A stretch of 64,000 nt of DNA from Anaerostipes faecalis (GCF_018982945.1 NZ_JABRXE010000001.1:546208-610207), one strand, 5' to 3'. Positions 36,602 to 46,666 are shown, counted from the first letter of the stretch. Numbers and translations are program-made. Notes: generated by a model not told the origin, from the sequence alone.

Positions 36602-37141
36602 ATGATGAAGAAACGTGTTATTTATTTAAGTTTTGTATTAATAAGCCTGTTTGCGATCGTTTTCTTGTCCTTTTTTTATCTGCCGGAATTAATATTAAGG
36701 GAACGTATCCATATCAAGATCTATTTAACTGTAAATGGAAAAGAGTGTGATACCATATCGACTTTATTTCTTAGAAGTCAATTTGAGGGGGAAAAGTCAG
36801 ATAATGAATTTGTTGTAAAAGAAAAAGACGGAGCATACTATTTCGATTTATCTGGAAGAAAGCAGGGGAATTATAATATCAAATTTCAATGCGATTCAGA
36901 TACTTATCAGGGGAATTTTAAAAAAGTCCCTATTCTTGGAATCAGTTATGACAAATTAAAGAGCTGGTATGTTTCAAATATTGAATGTAATATTGATTTA
37001 CGAAAAGAAGATGGCAAATGGATTGCAGCCTACGATGTTGATTATACGGAATTGGGACGTGGAAATAAGAATTCCTATATAGTTCGAGATAATAAAGTTC
37101 TTATAAACGGAGGCAATTCTCTGATTTGCTTTGGAATATAG
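36602..37141 (+). CDS. Membrane-anchored exported protein, unknown
   Basis: 179 residues with one N-terminal hydrophobic helix (about 5-28) and an extracytoplasmic domain that is mostly beta by composition; two Cys near the start of that domain and in CDSDTY and IECNIDL. No family is recognised. A hairpin GGACGTT-agat-GATGTCC (36574-36591) lies directly upstream of the GGGGGA ribosome binding site, so translation may be controlled. It stands alone between the flippase and the BofC-like gene, with a terminator after it. Confidence 0.7.
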   Translation: MMKKRVIYLSFVLISLFAIVFLSFFYLPELILRERIHIKIYLTVNGKECDTISTLFLRSQFEGEKSDNEFVVKEKDGAYYFDLSGRKQGNYNIKFQCDSDTYQGNFKKVPILGISYDKLKSWYVSNIECNIDLRKEDGKWIAAYDVDYTELGRGNKNSYIVRDNKVLINGGNSLICFGI

Positions 37142-37159
37142 TATAGTACAATGGTGTGT

Positions 37160-37197
37160 GGAAGTGGGTAGAATGAAAATATTTCACTTCCCTTTTT
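37160..37197 (+). terminator. Terminator after the unknown exported protein
   Basis: 7-bp stem GGAAGTG / CACTTCC (37160-37166 with 37185-37191) followed by CTTTTTG. Confidence 0.7.
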
Positions 37198-37246
37198 GTA
37201 TATTTTATATTATTTGGGGGGACACTTAAGCAAAAGGAGTGTTTCT

Positions 37247-37615
37247 ATGAATAAAATTAATCGATTTTTACTTATATATATGCTTGTAATTACAGGCCTT
37301 TGCGGATATATGTATTATGTGGCTTTTTACCGGAAAGATATGGAAAAGGAAAAATTAATTCATCAGGTTCAATCTACTATAACTCAACAGGAAAAAGAAG
37401 AAAAGAAAATTGAAAAAAAGGCAAAAACAACTTATGGGCTGGATGTAAGAGATGGGAATCTGGTAGTAATCAATAATCAGACAAAAGAAGTATTTGAATA
37501 TACAGATTTGAAAAAGGATGAACTGCCTCAGGATGTTTTAAAACTTTTAAAGGGGAAAAAAATATTTAGAACCCGTGAAGAAGTGTATCATTTTCTTGAG
37601 TCTTGCAGCAGTTAG
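37247..37615 (+). CDS. BofC C-terminal-domain-like exported protein
   Basis: 122 residues from the ATG at 37247 (AAAAGGAG ribosome binding site). One membrane helix (about 7-24), then a Lys/Glu/Gln-rich coiled coil (about 30-62), then a C-terminal domain (about 63-122) whose pattern YGLDVRDGNLVVI, EYTDLKKDELPQDVLKLLKGKKI and REEVYHFLESC follows the BofC C-terminal domain layout. Bacillus BofC inhibits SpoIVB in the forespore. The match is by pattern only, so the link to SpoIVB control is a hypothesis. Confidence 0.6.
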   Translation: MNKINRFLLIYMLVITGLCGYMYYVAFYRKDMEKEKLIHQVQSTITQQEKEEKKIEKKAKTTYGLDVRDGNLVVINNQTKEVFEYTDLKKDELPQDVLKLLKGKKIFRTREEVYHFLESCSS

Positions 37616-37624
37616 CATTATAAT
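37596..37624 (+). promoter_or_regulatory. Promoter for the flavoprotein-proBA group
   Basis: TTGAGT (37596-37601), 17-bp spacer, TATAAT (37619-37624). The -35 lies in the end of the BofC-like gene. Confidence 0.7.
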
Positions 37625-37656
37625 AAAACGTAATAGACATAAATGGGAGGAAATAA

Positions 37657-38874
37657 ATGAAGTATGATGTAATAATTACAGGTGGAGGTGCATCTGGAAT
37701 GATGGCTGCGATTTCAGCAGCGTCCAATGGAAACAGAGTGCTTCTTTTAGAACGAATGGATAAGCTGGGGAAAAAAATCCTTGCTACAGGTAATGGAAGA
37801 TGTAATCTTTCCAATGATCATATGGATCAGATGTCATATCGAGGAAATCTTCCGCATTTTCCATACGGAATGCTAGAGATGTTTGGTCTGCCGGAACTAA
37901 TCCGTTTTTTTGAATCACTGGGAATGCTGATGACTCAACAGAACGGATATTATTACCCGGCATCTTTTCAGGCTTCCACTGTTGTAGATGTTCTGACTGC
38001 CAAAATAAACAGTTTAGCAATTGATGTTATAACAGGGTTTGAGGTCCAAAAAGCAGAGAAAATTAAAGATACATTTTATGTCTATGGCAACGAAAAAACT
38101 TTTCAGGGGAAAAATCTGATTCTTGCCACGGGAGGATGTGCCCAGGAGAAGCTTGGAAGCAACGGAAGTGGTTATAAGCTTGCAAAAGGATTTCATCACA
38201 GAATCACAGACACCTTTCCTGCACTGGTTGCATTAGAAGGAAAGGGAAATTATTTTTCGTTGATTTCTGGGGTAAGGAATGTGTGCAGACTCAAAGTTTT
38301 TGCCAATAACGAATTGATTGCAGAGGAATATGGAGAAGTTCAGTTTACTAAATATGGAATATCAGGGATACCTGTTTTTCAGATCAGTCGGTTTGCCATC
38401 GATGCACTGAGGAGGAGAAAAAAGGTTAAAATTTTTCTAGATCTCATGCCGGATCAAATGACCCTGCAGGAAACGGCAAGGCTGTTTTTAAAGAACTGTC
38501 AGTATAAGACAGTAGAAGAGTTTTTTCAGGGATTTTTAAATAAGAAGCTGGTTTTTGGCATTTTGAAACGTTTAAATGTCTCACCTGATAAATCTGTAAA
38601 GAAAATGACGGAAGATGAGTTTCATCGTATTATAGGAATGATACAGTCGTTTGAAATTGAAATCATCGGTTATAAAGGCTTTGATATGGCTCAGGTTACC
38701 GCTGGAGGTGTATCAACAAAGGAAATTATCCAGGGAACTCTGGAATCAAAAATATTGAAAGGACTATATGTAACTGGTGAACTGCTGGATGTAGATGGCA
38801 CGTGCGGGGGATATAATCTGCAATGGGCATTTACATCCGGATTTATTGCAGGAAGCCAGATAGGAAAAATATGA
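37657..38874 (+). CDS. BaiN/HI0933 family FAD-dependent oxidoreductase
   Basis: 405-residue flavoprotein of the HI0933/YhiN (BaiN-like) family. The FAD-binding start is VIITGGGASGMMAAISA, followed by KKILATGNGRCNLSN, and a C-terminal FAD contact YVTGELLDVDGTCGGYNLQWAFTSG is seen in parts. Substrates of the family are mostly unknown. It overlaps the next flavoprotein gene by 4 nt, so the pair is translationally coupled. Confidence 0.88.
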   Translation: MKYDVIITGGGASGMMAAISAASNGNRVLLLERMDKLGKKILATGNGRCNLSNDHMDQMSYRGNLPHFPYGMLEMFGLPELIRFFESLGMLMTQQNGYYYPASFQASTVVDVLTAKINSLAIDVITGFEVQKAEKIKDTFYVYGNEKTFQGKNLILATGGCAQEKLGSNGSGYKLAKGFHHRITDTFPALVALEGKGNYFSLISGVRNVCRLKVFANNELIAEEYGEVQFTKYGISGIPVFQISRFAIDALRRRKKVKIFLDLMPDQMTLQETARLFLKNCQYKTVEEFFQGFLNKKLVFGILKRLNVSPDKSVKKMTEDEFHRIIGMIQSFEIEIIGYKGFDMAQVTAGGVSTKEIIQGTLESKILKGLYVTGELLDVDGTCGGYNLQWAFTSGFIAGSQIGKI

Positions 38875-40460
38875 TCAGAATCAATCAGATAAAGCTGCCG
38901 GTAAATCATAGTAAGAGGCAGCTGGAACAAAAAATTAAAAAGGTATTACATAATATTCAGATTAAGAGCTGGACTATTCAAAAGAAATCCATTGATGCCA
39001 GAAAAAAGGATGCTATTTTATATGTTTATGCTGTTGATGTGGAGATGGGGCATGAACAGGAAACATTATTTTTAAAGAAAAATAAAAATCGAAATATTAT
39101 CAAGGTTCAGCAAAAAAAATATTGTTTTCCGGTAAATAAAAGAAAAACAAAAAATCCACCTGTAGTGATCGGTATGGGACCTGCAGGTCTTTTTGCAGCT
39201 CTTATGCTTGCGCGATCAGGAATGAATCCTGTTGTACTGGAACGAGGACAGTCTGTGGAGCAAAGAACAGCTGATGTGGAACATTTTTGGAAAACAGGAA
39301 AGTTAAATACTGAATCAAATGTTCAGTTTGGAGAAGGAGGAGCCGGTACTTTTTCTGATGGAAAACTGAACACACTGGTCAAGGACAAATTTGGAAGAAA
39401 TCATTTTGTTCTGGAAACATTTGTTGAGTTTGGTGCTCCTGAGGAAATATTATATGAAAACAAACCACATATTGGAACAGATTTATTATGTCATGTTGTT
39501 GCCAATATGAGACATGAAATAGAGAGACTGGGAGGACGGGTGCGTTTTGGGGCTAAAGTTTCCGATTTTATAATAGATAAGGATGTTATTAAAGGGGTTA
39601 TTATAAATGGTCGCGAAAAAGTACCTGCAGATGCTGTCATACTTGCACCAGGACATAGTGCCAGAGATACTTTCTATACTCTTCTGGAAAAGGGAATGAA
39701 TATGACTGCCAAGGCATTTGCCATGGGTGTCAGAGTAGAGCATCCGAGAGAGATGATCAATCAGTCGCAGTATGGTGATGATTATGAAAGGCATGATCTT
39801 CCTACCGCATCTTATAAGCTTACATACCATGCACAAAATGGAAGAAGTGTTTATTCATTTTGTATGTGTCCAGGAGGCTTTGTTGTAAATGCGTCTTCTG
39901 AGGAAGGGCATTTAACTGTAAACGGGATGAGTAATCATGATCGTATGGGATCCAATTCCAACAGTGCCATTATTGTGAGTGTTACTCCAGATGATTTTGG
40001 TAATAACAGTCCCCTTGCAGGCGTGGAATTTCAGAGAAAATGGGAAGAAAAAGCTTTTCAGGCAGGAAACGGGAAAATACCGGTACAGCTTTTAGAAGAT
40101 TTTAGAAAAAACAGGATTTCTCAAGAATATGGGGAGATTCTTCCAAATTCCAAAGGAGAAACCATTTTTGCGAATATAAGAGAATGTCTTCCAGAAGAAG
40201 TGTCAGAGGCTATCTGTGAGGGTATGGAATATTTTCAGAGGAAGATTCAGGGATTTAACAGAAATGATACTGTTTTATCGGGAATTGAAGCCAGAACTTC
40301 TTCACCGGTACGTATGGAAAGATCCAAAGACTATCAAAGTAATATCAGAGGATTATATCCCTGTGGTGAAGGAGCAGGATATGCAGGAGGAATTACTTCT
40401 GCAGCAATGGATGGAATAAAGGTTGCAGAAGCATTGGTAAACAGTGTAAAATACCTTTAA
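38871..40460 (+). CDS. FAD-dependent dehydrogenase, COG2509-like
   Basis: 529 residues from the ATG at 38871, which overlaps the upstream stop; an upstream in-frame start at 38823 is rejected. The N-terminal 100 residues are a small alpha/beta domain, then FAD-binding VIGMGPAGLFAALMLARSG (about 112-130), NVQFGEGGAGTFSDGKL, and a C-terminal GLYPCGEGAGYAGGITSAAMDG. Such proteins are widespread in Firmicutes with no assigned substrate. Probably cotranscribed with proB, 23 nt downstream. Confidence 0.88.
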   Translation: MIRINQIKLPVNHSKRQLEQKIKKVLHNIQIKSWTIQKKSIDARKKDAILYVYAVDVEMGHEQETLFLKKNKNRNIIKVQQKKYCFPVNKRKTKNPPVVIGMGPAGLFAALMLARSGMNPVVLERGQSVEQRTADVEHFWKTGKLNTESNVQFGEGGAGTFSDGKLNTLVKDKFGRNHFVLETFVEFGAPEEILYENKPHIGTDLLCHVVANMRHEIERLGGRVRFGAKVSDFIIDKDVIKGVIINGREKVPADAVILAPGHSARDTFYTLLEKGMNMTAKAFAMGVRVEHPREMINQSQYGDDYERHDLPTASYKLTYHAQNGRSVYSFCMCPGGFVVNASSEEGHLTVNGMSNHDRMGSNSNSAIIVSVTPDDFGNNSPLAGVEFQRKWEEKAFQAGNGKIPVQLLEDFRKNRISQEYGEILPNSKGETIFANIRECLPEEVSEAICEGMEYFQRKIQGFNRNDTVLSGIEARTSSPVRMERSKDYQSNIRGLYPCGEGAGYAGGITSAAMDGIKVAEALVNSVKYL

Positions 40461-40483
40461 ATGCAGGTTACAAGGAGAGAAAG

Positions 40484-41341
40484 ATGAACTATCGTGAAAA
40501 ACTCAGAGATAAAAAACGAATTGTAGTAAAAGTGGGAACTTCTTCTTTAATTCACAAAAGCACTGGAAATATTAATCTGTTTCGTCTGGAAAAACTGGTC
40601 AGAGTGCTGACAGATTTACATAATAGTGGGAAAGACGTTATACTTGTTTCTTCCGGGGCAATTGGTGTAGGATTTAAAGCATTGGGATTATCAGGACGAC
40701 CAGAGTCATTGCCGATGAAACAGGCATGTTCTGCAGTTGGACAGGGGCAGCTGATGATGATTTATCAGAAACTTTTTGCAGAATATAATCAGGGATCTGC
40801 ACAGATTCTTATTACAAAAGAAACAATGCTTAATGATGAAAGAAGACGCAATGCAAAAAATACATTTGAGCAGCTGCTTAAACTGGGTGTGATTCCAATC
40901 GTAAATGAAAATGATACGGTTTCAACTGAAGAAATTGAATTTGGAGATAATGATACATTATCTGCAGTGGTAACAGCTGTGGTACAGGGTGATCTTTTAA
41001 TTCTTCTAACAGATATAGATGGATTATATACTGACGATCCCCATAAAAATCCGGAGGCAGAATTGATTTCTGAGGTTCCGGTAATCAATGATACAATTGA
41101 AAACATGGCAAAAGGAGCAGTGACAAAGGTTGGAACCGGCGGAATGGCTACGAAGATTGCCGCGGCTAATATTGTAACAGATGCCGGAGCAGATATGATC
41201 ATTTTAAATAGTGACAATTTGAATAATGTAAATAAAGTGATGGCTGGAAATAATCTTGGGACTTTATTCCTGGCTCATAAAAGAGAAGATTTTAATTTTA
41301 AGACATATCTGACAGAAAGACCATATTTTAAGAAAGGCTGA
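40484..41341 (+). CDS. proB: Glutamate 5-kinase
   Basis: 285-residue first enzyme of proline synthesis, an amino acid kinase fold (VVKVGTSSLI; LVSSGAIGVG; TDIDGLYTDDP; GTGGMATKIAAA). It lacks the C-terminal PUA domain found in longer ProB. DUF896 and proA follow. Confidence 0.97.
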   Translation: MNYREKLRDKKRIVVKVGTSSLIHKSTGNINLFRLEKLVRVLTDLHNSGKDVILVSSGAIGVGFKALGLSGRPESLPMKQACSAVGQGQLMMIYQKLFAEYNQGSAQILITKETMLNDERRRNAKNTFEQLLKLGVIPIVNENDTVSTEEIEFGDNDTLSAVVTAVVQGDLLILLTDIDGLYTDDPHKNPEAELISEVPVINDTIENMAKGAVTKVGTGGMATKIAAANIVTDAGADMIILNSDNLNNVNKVMAGNNLGTLFLAHKREDFNFKTYLTERPYFKKG

Positions 41342-41344
41342 GAA

Positions 41345-41554
41345 ATGGACGAGAAGAAAATTCAAAGAATCAATGAATTATATCATTTGGAAAAATCTGT
41401 AGGATTAACTGCAGAGCAAAAAAAAGAACAGAAGAAACTGCGGGCAGAATATATTCAGTCTGTTCGTGCTAATTTAAGAGGGCAGTTAAATAATATCAGT
41501 ATCCAAAATGAAGATGGTACTATTACGCCACTTCGCCCTAAAGGAAAACATTAA
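41345..41554 (+). CDS. DUF896 (YnzC-like) protein
   Basis: 69-residue helical protein of the DUF896 family ([38 protein letters not shown]). Bacillus YnzC is a SOS-associated small protein of unclear function. It is inserted between proB and proA, 3 nt after proB and 13 nt before proA, so it is part of the operon. Confidence 0.88.
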   Translation: MDEKKIQRINELYHLEKSVGLTAEQKKEQKKLRAEYIQSVRANLRGQLNNISIQNEDGTITPLRPKGKH

Positions 41555-41567
41555 GAGGAGGAAAATT

Positions 41568-42809
41568 ATGTTAGAGCAGTTAGGTAAACAGGCAAAAGAA
41601 GCAGCAGCGATTCTTGCAATAGCCGGGACACAGGAAAAAAACAGCGTTTTAAAAGAAGTAGCGAAAAGTCTTGTGGAAAATCATGATTATATTCTTTTGG
41701 AAAATGCAAAAGATGTAAAAGCTGCAAGAGAAAATGGAATGACAGAAGCGTTAGTTGACCGTCTGACTCTGACGGCAGAACGTATTGCAGGAATGGCAGA
41801 AGGACTTCGCCAGGTATCTGATCTGGGAGATCCTATTGGAGCGGTAGAACATATGCAGCGAACTCCAAATGGTCTTCTAATAGGAAAAAAGGTAGTCCCA
41901 TTGGGGGTTGTAGGTATTATTTATGAATCCAGACCAAACGTTACAGCTGATGCATTTGCCCTTTGCTTTAAAACAGGAAATGCATGTCTGCTTCGCGGAG
42001 GCAGTGATGCATTGAATTCTAATCTTGCCATTACAAATGTGATTCAGAAGACACTGGAAATATGTGGAATGCCAAAGTACAGTATTCAGCTTCTTACGGA
42101 TACCAGCAGGGAAACTGCCACAAAAATGATGCAGTTAAATGAATATCTTGATGTTCTGATTCCAAGAGGTGGAGCCGGGCTTATACAGGCGGTGGTAAAA
42201 AACAGCACAGTTCCGGTTATTGAGACTGGAACAGGAAACTGTCATGTTTATGTAGATGAATTTGCACAAAAAGATATGGCGGTAAAAATAATCGTGAATG
42301 CTAAAACCCAGAGATTAGGAACATGTAATACATGCGAGTCACTGGTTTTACATAAAAATATTGTTAAGAGTCATGGACCGGCTATTATCGAGGCGTTGCT
42401 GGAAAAAGGAGTTCAGATTCGAGGCGACAAAGAGATTTGTGCATTAAATTCATCTGTGATTTCCGCTGTGGAAGAAGACTGGGGAACAGAATATCTGGAT
42501 GCAATCATTTCAGTTAAGACAGTGAATGATTTTGATGAGGCAATTGCTCATATTAATCATTATAATACCGGACATTCCGAAGCAATTGTGACAGATTCCT
42601 ACCAGAATGCGCAGGCATTTCTTGAAAAAATTGATGCAGCAGCGGTATATGTCAATGCTTCAACGCGTTTTACCGATGGTTTTGAATTTGGTTTTGGTGC
42701 TGAAATCGGAATCAGTACCCAGAAAATACATGCACGCGGACCAATGGGATTAAATGCTTTAACTACAACAAAATTTATTATTTATGGTAATGGACAGATT
42801 AGAAAATAA
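41568..42809 (+). CDS. proA: Gamma-glutamyl phosphate reductase
   Basis: NADPH-dependent enzyme giving glutamate 5-semialdehyde, 413 residues from the ATG at 41568 (AGAGGAGG ribosome binding site). Aldehyde dehydrogenase fold; the catalytic Cys is in [12 protein letters not shown] and the family signatures [17 protein letters not shown] and [13 protein letters not shown] are present. The C-terminal [21 protein letters not shown] is complete (given here in part). Confidence 0.97.
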   Translation: MLEQLGKQAKEAAAILAIAGTQEKNSVLKEVAKSLVENHDYILLENAKDVKAARENGMTEALVDRLTLTAERIAGMAEGLRQVSDLGDPIGAVEHMQRTPNGLLIGKKVVPLGVVGIIYESRPNVTADAFALCFKTGNACLLRGGSDALNSNLAITNVIQKTLEICGMPKYSIQLLTDTSRETATKMMQLNEYLDVLIPRGGAGLIQAVVKNSTVPVIETGTGNCHVYVDEFAQKDMAVKIIVNAKTQRLGTCNTCESLVLHKNIVKSHGPAIIEALLEKGVQIRGDKEICALNSSVISAVEEDWGTEYLDAIISVKTVNDFDEAIAHINHYNTGHSEAIVTDSYQNAQAFLEKIDAAAVYVNASTRFTDGFEFGFGAEIGISTQKIHARGPMGLNALTTTKFIIYGNGQIRK

Positions 42810-42854
42810 AACTATTGAAAAATTTTTTAAATTGTGTTATATTTCCATATGTGC

Positions 42855-42891
42855 AAAGGAGTTTTCATGTTTCTAGGTGGAAACTCTTTTT
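42855..42891 (+). terminator. Terminator after proA
   Basis: A stem of about 12 bp (42855-42866 with 42879-42890; core GAGTTTTC / GGAAACTC) with a 12-nt loop and T tract. It ends the proline operon. Confidence 0.8.
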
Positions 42892-43067
42892 GTTTTGGGA
42901 AATAATTCCAAAAAATATGGGATTAAAACCACAATCAGATATCATAAGAAGTTTATCGAAAAGAAAAGAAAATTGTTTGAAATCCAGTACATTTGTTGAT
43001 TTTCCTTAAGAAAAAACTTATGATATAGTTTAATGGAAAAATAATGAATAAGAAAGGAAGGCTTAAA

Positions 43068-44384
43068 ATGGCATTGTTTACATTTAGCGGTGGAGTTCAT
43101 CCGGATGATGGAAAAGAATATGCAAAAGATTCACCTATCACCGAATATCTGCCAAAAGGAGATGTTGTTTTACCTGTAGGCCAGCACATTGGCGCCCCTG
43201 CGAAACCAATCGTAAACAAGGGTGACAAAGTACTTGTAGGTCAGAAGGTTGCAGAAGCTGGTGGATTTGTATCTGCAAATATTTTCAGCTCTGTTTCAGG
43301 AACAGTAAAAGCAATTGAACCGAGAATTACTCCAGCAGGAGCGAAAGTAAACTCAATTGTAATCGAAAATGACGGAGAATTTAAAGAGGTTGCGTTCGAG
43401 ACAAAACCTTATGAATCCATGTCAAAAGAAGAAGTACTTGGAGCAATCAAAGAAGCAGGAATTGTTGGACTTGGGGGTGCTGGATTCCCTACGCATGTAA
43501 AACTTGCTCCAAAAGATCCAGAGGCAATTGAATATATTATCGTAAATGGTGCAGAGTGTGAACCTTATATTACCGGAGATTACCGTATTATGATGGAAAC
43601 ACCTGAATTATTGATCGAAGGATTGAATATTGTCCTGGATATGTTCCCTAAAGCAAAGGGAATTATCGGAATCGAAGATAATAAAAAAGATGCAATTGCA
43701 AAAGTAGAAGCACTTGTAAAAGGAGATTCACGTATCAGTGTTGCCTCATTAAAGACAAAATATCCTCAGGGAGCAGAACGTTCTCTGATTTATGCAACAA
43801 CAGGAAGAAGTATTAATTCAAGTATGCTTCCAGCTGATGCAGGATGTATCGTTGATAACGTTGCAACAATCGTAGCAATTAAAGAAGCAGTTAAAGATGG
43901 TAAACCATTATACCAGCGTTTAGTAACTGTAACAGGAGATGCAATTGCAAATCCAAGCAACTTTATGGTTCGTACAGGTACAAATGTCAATGAACTGATT
44001 GAAGCTGCCGGTGGATTTAAAGTTCAGCCGGAAAAGATTATCTCCGGAGGACCTATGATGGGTATGGCAATGTTTACTACAGATGTTCCTGCAGTCAAGA
44101 CATTTTCATCATTCCTTGCACTTTCAAAGGATGAGGTTGCTGCCAATGAGCCAAGTAACTGTATCAGATGTGGCCGCTGTGTCAGAGTCTGTCCACAGAA
44201 ACTGATGCCAGCAAAATTATCTGTTCTTGCAGACAACAACCAGTTTGATGAATTTGAAAAGCTCTATGGAGCAGAATGTGTAGAATGTGGATGCTGTTCC
44301 TACATTTGTCCTGCAAAACGTAATCTTGCACAGTCAATGAAAACAGGACGTAAACAGGTATTAGCAAACCGTAGAAAGAAATAA
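43068..44384 (+). CDS. rnfC: Electron transport complex subunit RnfC
   Basis: 438 residues from the ATG at 43068 (AAAGGAAGG ribosome binding site, 7 nt); an in-frame ATG at 43044 has none. The peripheral subunit that takes electrons from NADH. A N-terminal barrel (TFSGGVHPDDGK), the NADH/FMN-binding core (GIVGLGGAGFPTHVKL; VNGAECEPYITGDYR), and two 4Fe-4S motifs (CIRCGRCVRVCP; CVECGCCSYICP) are seen. First gene of the complete rnfCDGEAB operon. Confidence 0.97.
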   Translation: MALFTFSGGVHPDDGKEYAKDSPITEYLPKGDVVLPVGQHIGAPAKPIVNKGDKVLVGQKVAEAGGFVSANIFSSVSGTVKAIEPRITPAGAKVNSIVIENDGEFKEVAFETKPYESMSKEEVLGAIKEAGIVGLGGAGFPTHVKLAPKDPEAIEYIIVNGAECEPYITGDYRIMMETPELLIEGLNIVLDMFPKAKGIIGIEDNKKDAIAKVEALVKGDSRISVASLKTKYPQGAERSLIYATTGRSINSSMLPADAGCIVDNVATIVAIKEAVKDGKPLYQRLVTVTGDAIANPSNFMVRTGTNVNELIEAAGGFKVQPEKIISGGPMMGMAMFTTDVPAVKTFSSFLALSKDEVAANEPSNCIRCGRCVRVCPQKLMPAKLSVLADNNQFDEFEKLYGAECVECGCCSYICPAKRNLAQSMKTGRKQVLANRRKK

Positions 44385-44397
44385 AGGAGAGATACAT

Positions 44398-45348
44398 ATG
44401 AGCGAATCATTATATCATGTGTCTGCCAACCCTCATGTAAGAGATAATGGCTCAACACAGAAGATTATGCTGGATGTAATAATTGCATTATTACCCGCTA
44501 CTATTTTTGGTATCTATATCTTTGGTGTTCCTGCGGCAATTACAATTGCAATTACGGTTGTTACTTGTGTTGTAGCAGAATATGCATACCAGAAACTTAT
44601 GAAACAGCCGGTGACTATCAGTGATCTTAGTGCTGTTCTTACCGGATTATTACTTGCGTTAAACCTGCCTGCAGAAGTTCCTTTCTGGCTTCCAATCTTA
44701 GGTGGTATTTTTGCAATCATTGTCGTAAAACAGCTTTTCGGTGGCTTAGGACAGAATTTCATGAACCCTGCACTTGGTGCAAGATGTTTCCTGATGATTT
44801 CCTTTGCTGCAAGAATGACAACATTTACATATGATGGTGTGACAACAGCAACACCTATGGCAGCATTAAAAGCAGGAAAAACTGTAGACGTATTAAAATT
44901 ATTTGAAGGGTTCATTCCAGGTACTATTGGAGAGACTTCTGCAATACTGCTGATTATTGGAGGAATTTATCTTGTTATCCGTAAAGTTATTTCTCCAATC
45001 ATTCCATGTGTCTATATCGCAACAGTAGCAGTGTTTGTGGCGCTGTTTGGAGGACATGGACTGGATATTAACTTTATTGCTTCTCACTTATTTGGTGGAG
45101 GACTTATGTTAGGTGCTATCTTTATGGCAACAGACTACGTAACATCCCCGATTACAGATAAGGGAAAAGTAATCTATGCATTACTTCTCGGTATTCTTAC
45201 CGGAACATTCCGTCTGTTTGGACCAATGTCTGAAGGAGTATCATATTCCATCATTATTGCGAACTTACTTGTTCCGTTGATTGAGAAAGTAACCGTTCCT
45301 ACTCCATTTGGAATCGTTAAAGCAAAAGGAGGTAAGAGCAATGAATAA
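44398..45348 (+). CDS. rnfD: Electron transport complex subunit RnfD
   Basis: 316-residue integral membrane subunit with about nine helices. In known complexes FMN is bound covalently to a Thr; the matching region here is ATDYVTSPITDKG near residue 245. NPALGARCF is also typical. It forms the ion pathway with RnfA and RnfE. The end overlaps the rnfG start by 8 nt. Confidence 0.96.
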   Translation: MSESLYHVSANPHVRDNGSTQKIMLDVIIALLPATIFGIYIFGVPAAITIAITVVTCVVAEYAYQKLMKQPVTISDLSAVLTGLLLALNLPAEVPFWLPILGGIFAIIVVKQLFGGLGQNFMNPALGARCFLMISFAARMTTFTYDGVTTATPMAALKAGKTVDVLKLFEGFIPGTIGETSAILLIIGGIYLVIRKVISPIIPCVYIATVAVFVALFGGHGLDINFIASHLFGGGLMLGAIFMATDYVTSPITDKGKVIYALLLGILTGTFRLFGPMSEGVSYSIIIANLLVPLIEKVTVPTPFGIVKAKGGKSNE

Positions 45349-45952
45349 GAATCTGATTACAGATTGTATCAAATTATGTGTTATCACTCTGATTGCCGGT
45401 CTCCTTCTTGGATTTGTATATAACATTACAAAAGCTCCGATTGCAGCCCAGGAAGAAAAGACAAAACAGGAAGCTTATAAAGCAGTATTTGCTGATGCAG
45501 CAAAATTTGAAAATGTGAAGTTAGATCAGAAAGAAGTTGCGAAAGTATTAAAAGCAAATGATCTTGGTCAGAACACAATCAGTGAAGCAGCAAAAGCAGT
45601 AGACAGCAATGGAAAAGAACTTGGTTATGTATTTTCTGTCACAAATCCGGAAGGATATGGCGGAAATGTATCATTATCTGTTGGTGTTCGTAATGATGGA
45701 ACAGTAAATGGATATGAAACATTATCTATTAGTGAAACAGCCGGACTTGGTATGAAAGCTACAGAAGATGAGTTCAAAAGTAATTTCAAAAATAAAAAAG
45801 CAGATAAATTTGAAGTTGTAAAAGATGGTTCTGGAAAAAATGATGATGCAAAAGTTGATGCTATCAGTGGTGCAACAATTACAAGCCGTGCTGTAACAAG
45901 CGGTGTCAACAGCTGTGTTGCATATGCAAAGAGCCTGAAGGGAGGTAAGTAA
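45341..45952 (+). CDS. rnfG: Electron transport complex subunit RnfG
   Basis: 203 residues from the ATG at 45341 (AAAGGAGG ribosome binding site). One N-terminal membrane helix and an exported FMN-binding domain. The flavinylation site is the Thr in DAISGATITS near residue 175. It overlaps rnfD and is followed by rnfE after 1 nt. Confidence 0.95.
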   Translation: MNKNLITDCIKLCVITLIAGLLLGFVYNITKAPIAAQEEKTKQEAYKAVFADAAKFENVKLDQKEVAKVLKANDLGQNTISEAAKAVDSNGKELGYVFSVTNPEGYGGNVSLSVGVRNDGTVNGYETLSISETAGLGMKATEDEFKSNFKNKKADKFEVVKDGSGKNDDAKVDAISGATITSRAVTSGVNSCVAYAKSLKGGK

Positions 45953-45953
45953 G

Positions 45954-46655
45954 ATGAAACCAAATCCAATAGAACGTTTGATTAATGGTATCGTAAAAGA
46001 AAACCCAACCTTCGTATTAATGTTAGGTATGTGTCCGACACTTGCTGTAACAACATCAGCAATCAATGGTGCAGGAATGGGCTTATCAACAACAGCTGTA
46101 TTAATGTTTTCCAATCTGATTATTTCAGCATTAAGAAATATAATTCCAGACAGAGTCAGAATTCCAGGATATATTGTTGTTATCGCTTCCCTGGTAACAA
46201 TTGTTCAGTTTTTACTTCAGGGTTATGTGCCATCTGTAAATGCAGCATTGGGACTTTACATTCCTCTGATCGTAGTTAACTGTATCATCCTTGGACGTGC
46301 TGAATCATTTGCAGCAAAAAATGGTCCTATTGTATCATTTTTTGATGGACTTGGAATGGGACTTGGTTTTACTATTGCATTGACATTAATCGGTGCTTTC
46401 CGTGAATTACTGGGAGCAGGACAGATTTTTGGAATGCAGGTTATGCCAGCATCCTATGAACCAATTACAATCTTTATTCTTGCTCCAGGAGCATTCTTTG
46501 TATTAGCTTGTCTGGTTGCAGCTCAGAATAAGATCAGAAGTAAAAAACCTGGAAAGAAAGCACCTGCATCTACAGGATGTGGAGATTGTGCCAACTGTGG
46601 AAATAGTGCATGTGGCTCCAGAAGCTTTTTTGATACAACAGTCGATGATAAATAA
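45954..46655 (+). CDS. rnfE: Electron transport complex subunit RnfE with Cys-rich tail
   Basis: 233-residue integral membrane subunit with about six helices (NPTFVLMLGMCPTLAVT; LGLYIPLIVVNC). It ends in an extension of about 30 residues with four Cys spaced C-x2-C-x2-C-x4-C (CGDCANCGNSAC), a layout that could hold a metal or redox centre. The tail is soluble and would face the cytoplasm or be membrane-adjacent. Core identity is clear. Confidence 0.95.
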   Translation: MKPNPIERLINGIVKENPTFVLMLGMCPTLAVTTSAINGAGMGLSTTAVLMFSNLIISALRNIIPDRVRIPGYIVVIASLVTIVQFLLQGYVPSVNAALGLYIPLIVVNCIILGRAESFAAKNGPIVSFFDGLGMGLGFTIALTLIGAFRELLGAGQIFGMQVMPASYEPITIFILAPGAFFVLACLVAAQNKIRSKKPGKKAPASTGCGDCANCGNSACGSRSFFDTTVDDK

Positions 46656-46666
46656 GGAGGATTATT

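Noticed and set aside
42815-43009. 64-codon open frame between proA and rnfC
   Set aside because: It runs across the proA terminator, has no ribosome binding site and no family-like sequence.
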